Shown here piece by piece: positions 54,205-62,298 of a stretch of DNA of 64,000 bases. Within the stretch, counting starts at the first letter, position 1. Each line of letters begins with the position of its first letter. Under the pieces are notes generated by a model that saw nothing but the letters and a program-made list of their open reading frames with translations, did no database searches and had not been told where the DNA came from. This DNA comes from Glaciozyma antarctica PI12 (Eukaryota > Basidiomycota > Microbotryomycetes > Kriegeriales > Camptobasidiaceae). The position numbers and the translations under genes were made by a program. The stretch spans positions 31,102-95,101 of the forward strand of contig KZ627159.1 in assembly GCA_002917775.1 (NCBI GenBank), given 5' to 3'.

Positions 54205-55328
54205 ATGTCGAACCTGCGCCTCCTCGCCATTGGACTCGTGGTAGGCCTGTTATCAGCCTTCTACCCCTCCCTCCCCTCTCTCCGGTCCTACGTCCCCTTC
54301 CTCCGCACGCCTTCCCCCGCCGTCATCTTGGACGTCCTACCAGCGCTTTCAGGCGTCGCACCCGCCTGCAGCCAACCACGACCCGTTCGACTTGGAGGAG
54401 CCAAAGGAGGAGAGGAGGAGGAGGATGGAGAGTAAGGAGGGGGACAAGGAGCGGGACCGGGAGATGAAGAGGAAGGAGAGGGAGAGTGAGGGGAGGAGGG
54501 AGGCGGCGGGCAACGAGAACAGGGTACTGGAGGGCGTCCCGGCGTACTGGGTGACTCGTGAGTGCTTCTATGCATCAGGAAAGGAGTTAAGCTGATGCGT
54601 CGCCTGCAGAGGACGACTGGGCAGCTCAATTCGAGAGGGAGATCGCCTCTCTCCAGCCAACAGCACTCGTTATCCTCTCCACGCACTCGTACGCGCGCTC
54701 ACCGCTTTCGAGAAGCATCTTCACTTAACTCTTCTGCAGATCCCCCTCTCTCCAGCTCTCCGCGCCACCCTCCCCGGTCCTCACCTCTCTCCAATCCATC
54801 TTGCACGCGCACGCCATCCACTCACGTCTCGCCGCGCCCGTCGAGGCACCTTTCAGCGGGATTGAGACCGTGCGGGTGGAGCTCCCCGGGAAGGAGTTTT
54901 GGGGAGAGGAGGAGTACTTCAAGCTGGGATACGCGCTGGTCAAGCTGCGGGAGGAGGGAGTGCTGTTGGTTGCGGTGGGAGCTAGCTCGGTACGTCCTTT
55001 TCCCGTCACCGCTCCTTCCCATATCCTTCCGCTGCTGTCATTCTTTCCGTCCACTTGGGCGTCCCTCCACCGACATTCGCCTGCTCTCCGCCTCTCCTTC
55101 CTCTAAAACTACCGCTGACGCTCTCTACAGCACCCTCCTCCCTCCCTCACCCACGCTCTAACAGATCACACCTCTCACCCACGCGAACTCGCCCTCGAAC
55201 AACTCGGATTCGGTGCCACAGGTGCCGAGGGATTGTGGGTCGTTGTCGGAGCTGCGGGGGAGGAAGAGGGGGTTGAGCTGGGTGAGGGAGCGGGCTGGAG
55301 GTTTGGGGAAGTGGAGGTGGGACGCTAG
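54205..55328 (+). CDS. LigB/DODA-type extradiol ring-opening dioxygenase
   Basis: Four exons, 54205-54557, 54610-54688, 54740-54989 and 55131-55328, give about 292 aa. The core shows DDWAAQFEREIASLQPTALV, VILSTHS, EEYFKLGYALVKLREEGVLL, VAVGASS, HPRELALEQL and TGAEGLWVVVGAAGEEEG. These match the LigB family (DOPA 4,5-dioxygenase-like), where HW, HP and LGxxLxxLREEGV elements surround a non-haem metal. The N-terminus is unusual: MSNLRLLAIGLVVGLLSAFY looks like a signal anchor, and a charged insert (KEERRRRMESKEGDKERDRE) sits between residues ~70 and 110. Exon 1 has one base too many at the C5 run near 54310-54316; removing it joins LRTPSP to SSWTSYQRFQASHPP. Substrate unknown. Confidence 0.7.
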
Positions 55329-55830
55329 CGTAATACGTTCAGGGATTATGGGATTTACTGGGTCGGGAGAGAAGCAGCGGGAGAGGGAGATTCGCGATTG
55401 TCGCAAAGGGATCGCTCCCTCGTGCTCGTTCTTCCGCGTTGTTGCTCTCCGCTTCTAGCTGCTTGTAAGAACAGATCTTACGTGCAGCTTTGAGAGACGA
55501 GGGAGCTGAACCGCGAAACGCGCTCCGATGTGCTCTCGCGGGGAAGCCTCAGCCTGAGGCCTCAGGCTCGACGGCGCTCTCGTCTTTCTCTCCTTCCCTC
55601 CACGTCGCTTGCTCGCAGACTCGTAGAACCCTCAGCTTATCGCCAACAGGACACTCCATCGAGTTCTCTGGCAGCTGTTTTTACCGCGCACTCTCGAACG
55701 ACCTCGCCGACTCCGGCCTGCCTCCTCGAACCACCACCTCCGCCTCCTCTCACCGCCAGGCAGCCATCAGACCCGCTCCGACTTCTAGAACAACGCTACG
55801 ACTAGCTAGACTACAAGATCCCCTCACGCG
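55329..55830. promoter_or_regulatory. Upstream region of the copper-transporter gene
   Basis: About 500 bases between the dioxygenase stop and the Ctr start. An imperfect palindrome GCCTCAGCCTGAGGC with a following CTCAGGC is at about 55550-55567. I looked for the basidiomycete copper-response element core TTTGC(G/T)C(A/G) and did not see an exact copy. Confidence 0.4.
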
Positions 55831-56357
55831 ATGAGCCACAACCACGCCACAGGTCGGTCCCTCCCCCCCTCCTCTCCTCCCGCCTCACTCCGCTGACCCT
55901 GCCTCCCCCTTCCCGCAGACCATGCCGCTGAGGCTGGCAGCAGTGTCAGCGGCGGACACTCTGAGCACAGCATGAGTACCTTCTTCACCACTTCGTGCGC
56001 TCCCAGCCCTCCTCCCTCGTGCCTCTCTCCTCGCCAAGCTGACCTCTCCCCAGCCCTGGCGCCGCAACCCTCTGGATCGAATCCTGGACCCCCTCCACAG
56101 TCGGCACCACCATCGGCGCCTGTATCGGCCTCTTCCTCCTCGCCCTCTCCTCGCGCCTCCTCTCCGCCCTTGCAACCGCGTACCAACGCCGCTGGTCCTC
56201 CTCGATCGCTCTCCGCCGTTCCTCCTCCTCGACCTCCTCCCTCGAAAAACCCCACCTCACCACTGCATCCCCATTCGTCCCCTCGATCGACTTCCCGCGC
56301 GCAGGGCTGTTCGCGCTACAGCGCGCTGCGTCACTCGGGGCTCAACGTTGGGAATGA
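55831..56357 (+). CDS. Ctr-type copper transporter, apparently truncated
   Basis: Three exons, 55831-55852, 55919-55994 and 56054-56357, give 133 aa. The N-terminus is His/Met-containing and extracellular (MSHNHATDHAAEAGSSVSGG, HSEHSMSTFFTTSPGAATLW). The Ctr signature (L)WIESWTPSTVGTTIGACIGL leads into the first membrane span, FLLALSSRLLSALATAYQRRW. The cytoplasmic loop and the start of the second span (IDFPRAGLFALQ) are recognisable, but the frame then reads RAASLGAQRWE and stops. The second and third spans, with MxxxM and GxxxG, are not found downstream in any frame. Instead an antisense BIM1-like first exon begins there. A full Ctr has three spans and forms a trimer, so this copy is probably non-functional or rearranged. 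Confidence 0.75.
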
Positions 56358-56384
56358 GGGGAGACGGCTGCGAACGGGACTCAC

Positions 56385-56505
56385 GATTGGGGATAGCTTC
56401 GCCAGCCGGACTGGTGCCGTTCGCAGCGCCGCGCGAGAGAGGGCTGAGGAAAAGCTGTGCGGAAGCAGTGCTGGCGAGAGCAAGGAGGGCTACAAGGGAC
56501 TTCAT
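56385..56505 (-). pseudogene. First exon of a BIM1-like secreted protein (fragment)
   Basis: One exon: MKSLVALLALASTASAQLFL then SPLSRGAANGTSPAGEAIPN, ending at a GTGAGT donor (56384-56379). The signal peptide and the x-L-x-x-P-L-x-RG pattern resemble the starts of the BIM1-like genes at 58.4 and 61.1 kb. No second exon with FCGGF follows on the minus strand, because the Ctr gene occupies that position on the other strand. Best read as a duplicated fragment. Confidence 0.5.
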
Positions 56506-57076
56506 GGTGTTGAGCGAGGAGCGGAGAGTGGCTCCCCGCCTCTGGATACTCAAGACGGTAGCAATGTGCCGCGCCCGGCGTGGCCTATCGGCGCTAGCGT
56601 GGCTTCCGACGCAAAACTAGGAAGCTGGAAGGCGGAGACGGCGCGAGGAGCAGCGGAGCAAACCCCGAAAAGGGAGAGGAGAGGAAGTGGAGAAAGAGCG
56701 TTGAGGTGACTGGCGAAGACGCGAATTGAGAAAGAGAGAGGTTGCGCTCCCAAACTTGTGCCGGTGGCAGCAAAGCCGGGAAACGGTTCCTCTGCGACGT
56801 TGCGTGGAAGCAAGATGATTACACGTGCGGAGAAGTCCTGTAAGTCCGGTACGGAATCTCCGAGAAAGGTCACTGGGTAGGAAGAGCTAAAAATGTGTGA
56901 ATCTCGGTAGCGAGGTGCGCTTGCTCGAGGTCGTGCGAACTCCCTCAAGCGGGAATCTTCGAGGCAGGAACACAGGACGCTGGGTACAGATGTAATGTAG
57001 AGTTATACAGGAGCAATGCGCAGCTTTTTGTTTACTTCTGCAGAGGGGCGTTCGACAGCAACAGCACCCATCTCGT

Positions 57077-57914
57077 CTACAAACCCAGCACAACCAGCGC
57101 AACCAGTCCCACTACCCCCACCCGCCCCACCAGACCTCCAACACGTCTTTTTCTTCCGGCCGCCGATACAGATACAGAAGTGTGCTCGCAGGTCAGCGGC
57201 ACCTGAGGCATTGACGAGAGGACGACGTCGGCGCACTGATCTTCTCGTTAGCGAGTTTGCGAAGGGAATGGCAAAAATCAAGGCACTCACAGCAATCGTT
57301 GTGAAACGCATGGAGCCCTCTCGGGTGGGGTCTTGCGGCGCAACCACGAACACTCTGAGGAGTCAAATCAGAAGGAGTTGACGAAGAGAGAACTTGAAGG
57401 TCCTGAACGCACTGAATTGTCGCAAGATCACCGTCCTTGACTGTTCGTCCACTACCGACCTCCGTAACGTTTGTATCAAAGCACCACTAAATCCCTTATC
57501 AGCCTCCTTCCGCACCCTCGACACGAAAGAAAAGACGCACCTGTCCCCCGCTATCGAACTTGCGCACCCCACCCAGCAACACGCTCGTCCTGTTGAACTC
57601 GAAACTCGTCGACGGAGCGTCCCCAAAAAAATATGAACACGCTCGCCTCCCCCGATGACTTGTACAGCGTCGTCGATACCTGTCCGCCCTCGAGCGGGAA
57701 TCGCGGGCGGTCTGCAACAGTATTGGTGGCGTTCACCCATCCTCCGCAGAAGAACGGAGCTGCAAACAAGGAGGTCTTAGTGCGGGAACGGAGAGGCAGA
57801 AGGGAGGTCGGACTTGCTGGGTAAGAGGCTGCCAGTGCTGTTGAAGATGCCCCCCCCCCCGCGCGCTTGGGGGAAGTCGAGCGTGAATTGAGTGAAGGGA
57901 AGACCCTTGAACAT
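57077..57914 (-). pseudogene. BIM1/X325-like copper-protein paralogue, frame-broken
   Basis: Recognisable exons: FTQFTLDFPQARGG-IFNSTG (57890-57830), PFFCGGWVNATNTVADRPRF, PLEGGQVSTTLYKSSGEASV, FIFFGDAPSTSFEFNRTSVL, LGGVRKFDSGGQ, a TGG-TGC exon (WCFDTNVTEVG), VFVVAPQDPTREGSMRFTTI, and a last exon 57235-57077 with CADVVLSSMPQVPLTCEHTS and a hydrophobic GPI-type tail (VVGLVALVVLGL). Two frame breaks fall in single-base runs: ten G (plus-strand C10 at 57850-57859) and seven T (minus strand) near 57625. No convincing signal peptide is attached. The N-terminal copper His is Gln here, and the second His position is not His. Confidence 0.7.
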
Positions 57915-58137
57915 GGCGGTGGGTGAGGAGTGAGGACAGAGCAGGAGCGGCGACTCCGAACAAAGAAGCAGGTGCGTGCCCCGACGGTCTGCGCCCAGCG
58001 CGGCCTAGCGTGCTTTCGGCCTTTCGGCCAGGCTCCACTTCAATCCACTCGTTTCTACTTTACTCCACTCTTTACCCATCCGTCGAGAGCGAGAACGGAG
58101 AGGCGGAGGCGGGGGGGGGGAGAAGAAAGGCACAGGA

Positions 58138-58385
58138 GAGAACTTGGGCGAGAACGGCCCTCTTGCCAACGGCTAACTCGGCGTTTCGGCACTTGTTGGC
58201 AATTCTGAAGAGGCCAATCGCTTTAGAATGCTTTTAGGATGAACATTGCAAGCCAAAGTTGTGCGAAAAGAGGGAGGAGAACTGGGCTGAGAAGGGCCTC
58301 CGTTGGCCCCCCCTTTAACTCGCCTCAGGAGCTTGTTTTCGCAATTCTGAAGAGGGCCTTCTCTCAAGAAGACTTTAGGAGGGAA
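58138..58385. repeat. Imperfect tandem duplication (~140 bases)
   Basis: Two copies, about 58138-58243 and 58279-58385, share GCAATTCTGAAGAGG, an AACT(T)GGGC(G/T)GAGAA start and CTTTTAGGA/CTTTAGGA ends. It lies between two broken BIM1-like loci and shows the local instability. Confidence 0.7.
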
Positions 58386-58407
58386 AGGGGCAGGGAGGAC
58401 GAAAGGA

Positions 58408-58521
58408 CGAACCTGGCGAGACAGACAGCTGGCCGGCAGGACCTCGCTGGACCGGGTAATCAAGCGTGAACTGGGCGCAGACAGCGGTCGCAAAGACAGA
58501 GAGAGTGGCCAGGGAGTTCAT
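58408..58521 (-). pseudogene. BIM1-like first exon (fragment)
   Basis: The exon reads MNSLATLSVFATAVCAQFTL then DYPVQRG, that is a clear signal peptide followed at once by the family start Q-F-T-L-D-Y-P-x-x-RG. No FCGG exon is found downstream on this strand before the next locus. Residue 1 of the mature protein would be Gln, not His. Confidence 0.65.
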
Positions 58522-58918
58522 TCTCTATACAAGCAGGAGGAAGAGAGAGAAAGGACCGGCGGGGACTCCGTCTTTGCAAAAGCAGACGGCAAGACATGCG
58601 CGCATTAGCGTTGCTCCCGACGTAGCTCGCCAGGACGAGAACAGCACGGAAGACGACGAGGACTCGTCGAAGAGTGATGCAGGAGATTGCAGGAGACAGA
58701 TGTTGGGATTGTAGTGAAAAGCGTGCCGCCGTCGTCTCGTCGCAGAGCGAATCTCGGTAGCGAGGTTCTCACGGGCATGCGAAGGTTTCCAAGCTCGTTA
58801 GCCTGAGAGCAGCCTCTCAATGGCTCGCATGCAGTAGTAAGCCGTGCATGTCCTCCCTCTTATGTACACAGCGCTGCGCTATTCAACAAAAAACGAATCA
58901 CGAATGCCTCCCCTCCTT

Positions 58919-59774
58919 CTACAAAACCAACGCAACAAGCCCGAGCAACCCCAGCAACCCTCCCAATTCGACTGCTCTTCCCACTGCCGAGTTCACAGTG
59001 TGATCGCAGGTCAGGTTCGGCGGCGCAACGGTCGACGACAGGATGACATCCGCGCACTGCGTTGCTCGTCAGCGGTGAGCGGAGAGGCGGCAGGAGAGCG
59101 TCAACTCACAGACGACCCATAAAAACGCATGGAGCCAAGGTTGACGGGCGTCTGCGGCACAGAAACCAGTACTCTGCAAGAACAGCATCAGCGGTGTCCC
59201 ATGAGAACATCTTGAACGCACTGAATCGTCGCAAGCGTGCCCTCCCCGACGCCTGCAATCCCAAGCGCCGCAACATCCGTACCGAAGCACCACTGGAGCA
59301 CATCACCAGCCCTTCTTGTCATGTCTGAAGCGAACACGCACCTGTCCAGAGCTGTCGAGCTTCCGCACCCCGTCTAGCGGCGCGCTAGTTTTGTTAAAGA
59401 AATCATCCGCCGAAGAGGGAACCTCCCCAATCGAGATAAACAGGCTCGCCTCGCCCAATTTGAACTGGACGCCAGTACCCCCCACCGCCTGATAGATGCT
59501 CGTCGACACTTGCCCACCGGAGAGGGGGAACCGAGGCCGGTCAGCGACAGCGAGAGTCGCGTTGGGCCATCCTCCGCAGAAGGATCTACCTGCGCACAGT
59601 GGTCATCAGCTCTAAGATTGAGGAGGCCGGAGGAGAGCACGTACGGACGAGGTCGGCGTCAGCCCCGTTGAAGATACCTCCTCGAGGTTGAGGGTAATCC
59701 AGCGCAAACGGCAAACGAGCTGGGCGGAAGCAGCGGTGGCGAGAGCGAAGAGGGCAAGGAAAGACTTGTACATC
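58919..59774 (-). CDS. BIM1/X325-like secreted protein (LPMO-like), diverged copy
   Basis: A signal peptide MYKSFLALFALATAASAQ is followed by a frame break at 59703-59716, a 7-base tandem duplication GCAAACG-GCAAACG on the plus strand, before FALDYPQPRGGIFNGADADL. The next exon is intact: SFCGGWPNATLAVADRPRFP, LSGGQVSTSIYQAVGGTGVQ, FKLGEASLFISIGEVPSSAD and LDGVRKLDSSGQ. Then come WCFGTDVAALGIAGVGEGTL, VLVSVPQTPVNLGSMRFYGS and a last exon with CADVILSSTVAPPNLTCDHT and the hydrophobic tail LLGLLGLVALVL, typical of a GPI-anchor signal. The expected copper His residues (position 1 and the one after the FPLSGG strand) are absent, so copper binding in the BIM1 manner is unlikely. Confidence 0.75.
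59700..59722. repeat. 7-base tandem duplication at a frame break
   Basis: GCAAACGGCAAACG (plus strand) sits exactly where the signal peptide frame and the mature-protein frame disagree. Confidence 0.7.
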
Positions 59775-60097
59775 GCTTTCGACGCAAGGGGAGCAGGAGA
59801 AGAGAGGGAGAGGGAGAAGCAGAGCGGGTTCTCCGCCCGCGAGGCTGAGCGCGCTGCGGTTTAGCGTGCTTTGCCCCACTTAAGCCCGGCTCTAATCCAA
59901 AGGACCTGTGGAGCAGGGGCCCCAGGGTGACTTGAAGATGGAGGAAGGATGCGAAGAGAGAAGATGGCCTTCAGAGATCGAGGTTTCAACCTGCGCACTG
60001 CGGAGTGGCGCCGGAAGGGACGTAGGATGTCGGCGGAACTCGTGCTGAGCGCAAGCAGACCTGTGGAAGCCAGATTCTTGTTCACCAAGCAGCACGT

Positions 60098-61113
60098 CTA
60101 CAGAACCATGCCTGCCAGCCCCACGAGCCCTAGCAGACCCCCAACGACCGCTTCCCTCCCCGCCGCGCCAGTCGAAGCCGTCGTCGTCGCAGCCGTCCCG
60201 CTGGCAGTCGTCGTTGCGCTTCCCACCAACACCACCGTCGAGGTCGCAGCCGTAGCGGTGCCGTTCTGGCAGATTGCCATTGGAAGCGGTGAACGAGGAA
60301 GAGATGGCGATGTCAGTCGTCGTTGCGCTTCCCACCAACACCACCGTCGAGGTCGCAGCCGTAGCGGTGCCGTTCTGGCAGATGACGTCGGAGGCGGTGA
60401 ACGAGGACGAGAGGGTGATGTCGGAGCACTGCGAGGCCAGTCAGCGAAGGTACGTAGGCAGCGAGAAGCGGGAGGCGGACCTGGTAGAGAGCGCCGTCTC
60501 CTCCGTTAAAGGTGACCCTGTGAGCGAAAGGTCAGCAGGCGGCGAGTAGGGTGAATGGGAGAAGCGCACTGGAGAGTGGCATTCGTGCCGTCCGCGACTC
60601 CCGCAACTCCGAGAGCCGCAACATCGACGTTAAAGCACCACTGCATATTTGCATTAACTCCCCCTCCCTCCCCATCACACCCGAGAGACGACGCACGATC
60701 CCATCCACGGTGATAGATCCAAAGCCCTTCAAGATAGGGATCGCCGCTCCGCTGCTCGTCGTATTGAAGTCGGCAAACGAAGTAGGCGCCTCGTCAAAGG
60801 AGATGGTGATGGCTACGTCGGCGGTAGGGTGGCTTGAGTCGATCACGACGGGCCCGCCGGAGAGGGGGAAGAGTTGGCGTGGGAGGAGGGTGTTGTTGAA
60901 GCCACCGCAGAAGTCTGCAGGAGAGAGGGAGGGTCAGCTACCCGCAGAGCGCTGCATAAAGCGAGAGGAGAGGGGTGATGGAGAAGGGGGCTGGGGGAGA
61001 ACGGACGTACTTGGCTCGAGGTCCTCGTCGAACCCCCGTGTGAGGGGGTAGTCGAGCGTAAAGTGGGCAGAGGCCACGGCTGCGAGCGAGAGGAGGGCGA
61101 TAACGGATTTCAT
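60098..61113 (-). CDS. BIM1/X325-like copper-binding GPI protein (best preserved copy)
   Basis: The signal peptide MKSVIALLSLAAVASA is followed by HFTLDYPLTRGFDEDLEP, so cleavage would leave His as residue 1, the hallmark copper ligand of BIM1/X325 and LPMO-like proteins. Later exons read NFCGGFNNTLLPRQLFPLSG, GPVVIDSSHPTADVAITISF (candidate second His), DEAPTSFADFNTTSSGAAIP, KGFGSITVDGI, WCFNVDVAALGVAGVADGTN and CSDITLSSSFTASDVICQNG. A hydrophobic GPI-type tail (GGLLGLVGLAGMVL) closes it. In Cryptococcus, BIM1 is a GPI-anchored copper protein that helps Ctr1 acquire copper. Near the C-terminus a 108-base tandem duplication (60205-60420) repeats the ICQNGTATAATSTVVLVGS segment, and the two copies are one base out of phase, so the tail is read correctly only with one copy. 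Confidence 0.82.
60205..60420. repeat. 108-base direct tandem duplication
   Basis: The unit starting CAGTCGTCGTTGCGCTTCCC occurs at 60205 and again at 60313 and is identical for about 70 bases, then diverges (one extra base in the left copy). It lies in the C-terminal Ser/Thr-rich part of the BIM1-like gene. Confidence 0.85.
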
Positions 61114-62298
61114 GGTTGAGGAAGCGTCGTCGAGTGCGGAGTGAATGGTAGGAAGCAGAGAGACGACGGGCGCCGAAGTTGAGACGAGGCGTGGTGGCTT
61201 AACCTCGGGCCAGTTTCGCGCGACCGCGTTGGTTCGCCGGGGAGGAGGATAAGAGCGTTGGAGGAGAACTCCAAGAGCTGCTGAGGACAAGTGGAGTAGT
61301 CCATCTGCAGTCCCCGCTCAAAGCAAGCGAAGCCTCCCTTCCTGCGCCGAGAGAGCCCGCCCTGAGCTCGCGCCAAACTCCTCAACCAACGTTGATTTCT
61401 GCCCGGCTTTTCGTTACGCTCCCTCGTCCCGTGCTTCTCCCGAACAACCACGCGGTTCCAACGGCCTCAGGAGAACGTACGAGGGGCAAGCAGCTGATCC
61501 GAAGGGACCTTGAGAGCAGCTGACGACGACGGAGGTGCTGAGGTCGCGGAGGGGGCGGAGGGGGCGGAGGGGGCGGAGGGGGCGGAAGGGGAGGTGGAAG
61601 AGGAGGGTGTGTTGAGGTGTTTGGCGGCAAGCTGGGTTAAGGCTGGCGGCGACGGTGTCCTGCAGGGCTGAAGAGGAGAGGTGGTCGTGAGGAGGAGCCG
61701 AGGGATGGGACGATGACGAGATGGAGGAGCGAGTGTATTCGTTCGTTGTGGCTTTCGCTGGTGAGGTCCTACGGCAAGGATGGAGGTGGGAGGAGGTCGA
61801 GGAGGTCGTGGAAGGAGGGGAGTTGGTTGCTGAGGCGCTGGACGTCGAGGCGGGCGTCCTGGAGGTGCCGTGGAATGCAGCGAGAGCGAGTCAAGTAGCT
61901 GCTGCTGCTGGCTGTGTACACCGTCAACGGCGAAGGCGGGAGGTGAACGAGGACGTGGGAGGAAGGAGAAAGGCGGCGAGCGATTTTGGCTGAGAGAACT
62001 TCGCCAGCCGAGTTTGGCTGAGCCAGATCGAGTGCGCGATTTCTGCGCTCCTTCTTTGTCGTTCTTCGAGAGTTATCCGAACTCTGTACGCCAGCAGGAG
62101 AGACGCAGAAGAGCTCTTGATACTGCTGACTCCTCGGGTACTTCGATTTCCTCCTGCAAATCCACCGCCAAAGCCACCTTCGCCACCTCCGCACCGCACC
62201 TTCGCACGAGCTCGCCCTCGTTGACGCCGGTGCATTAATCTGCGCAACGAACAAGGGAAGCACGTCAGCTTAAGAACAGCAGCAGCAGGGGAACGAGC
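61114..62298. other. Unresolved region with minisatellite and coding-like minus segments
   Basis: About 1.2 kb. On the minus strand, 62225-62085 reads GVNEGELVRRCGAEVAKVAL and LAVDLQEEIEVPEESAVS, and 61600-61480 reads LAAKHLNTPSSSTSPSAPSA; both look like parts of an unrecognised gene, which I could not assemble in one frame. A 9-base minisatellite (GGGGGCGGA)n lies at 61550-61590. Confidence 0.35.
61548..61594. repeat. Minisatellite (GGGGGCGGA)~5
   Basis: Five near-perfect copies of GGGGGCGGA. In the overlapping minus frame they would code Ser-Ala-Pro repeats. Confidence 0.85.

Noticed and set aside
55329-55830. Copper-response element upstream of the Ctr gene
   Set aside because: No exact TTTGC(G/T)C(A/G) core was seen; near matches elsewhere in the cluster (for example TTTGCTCC near 56660 on the minus strand) miss the last base.
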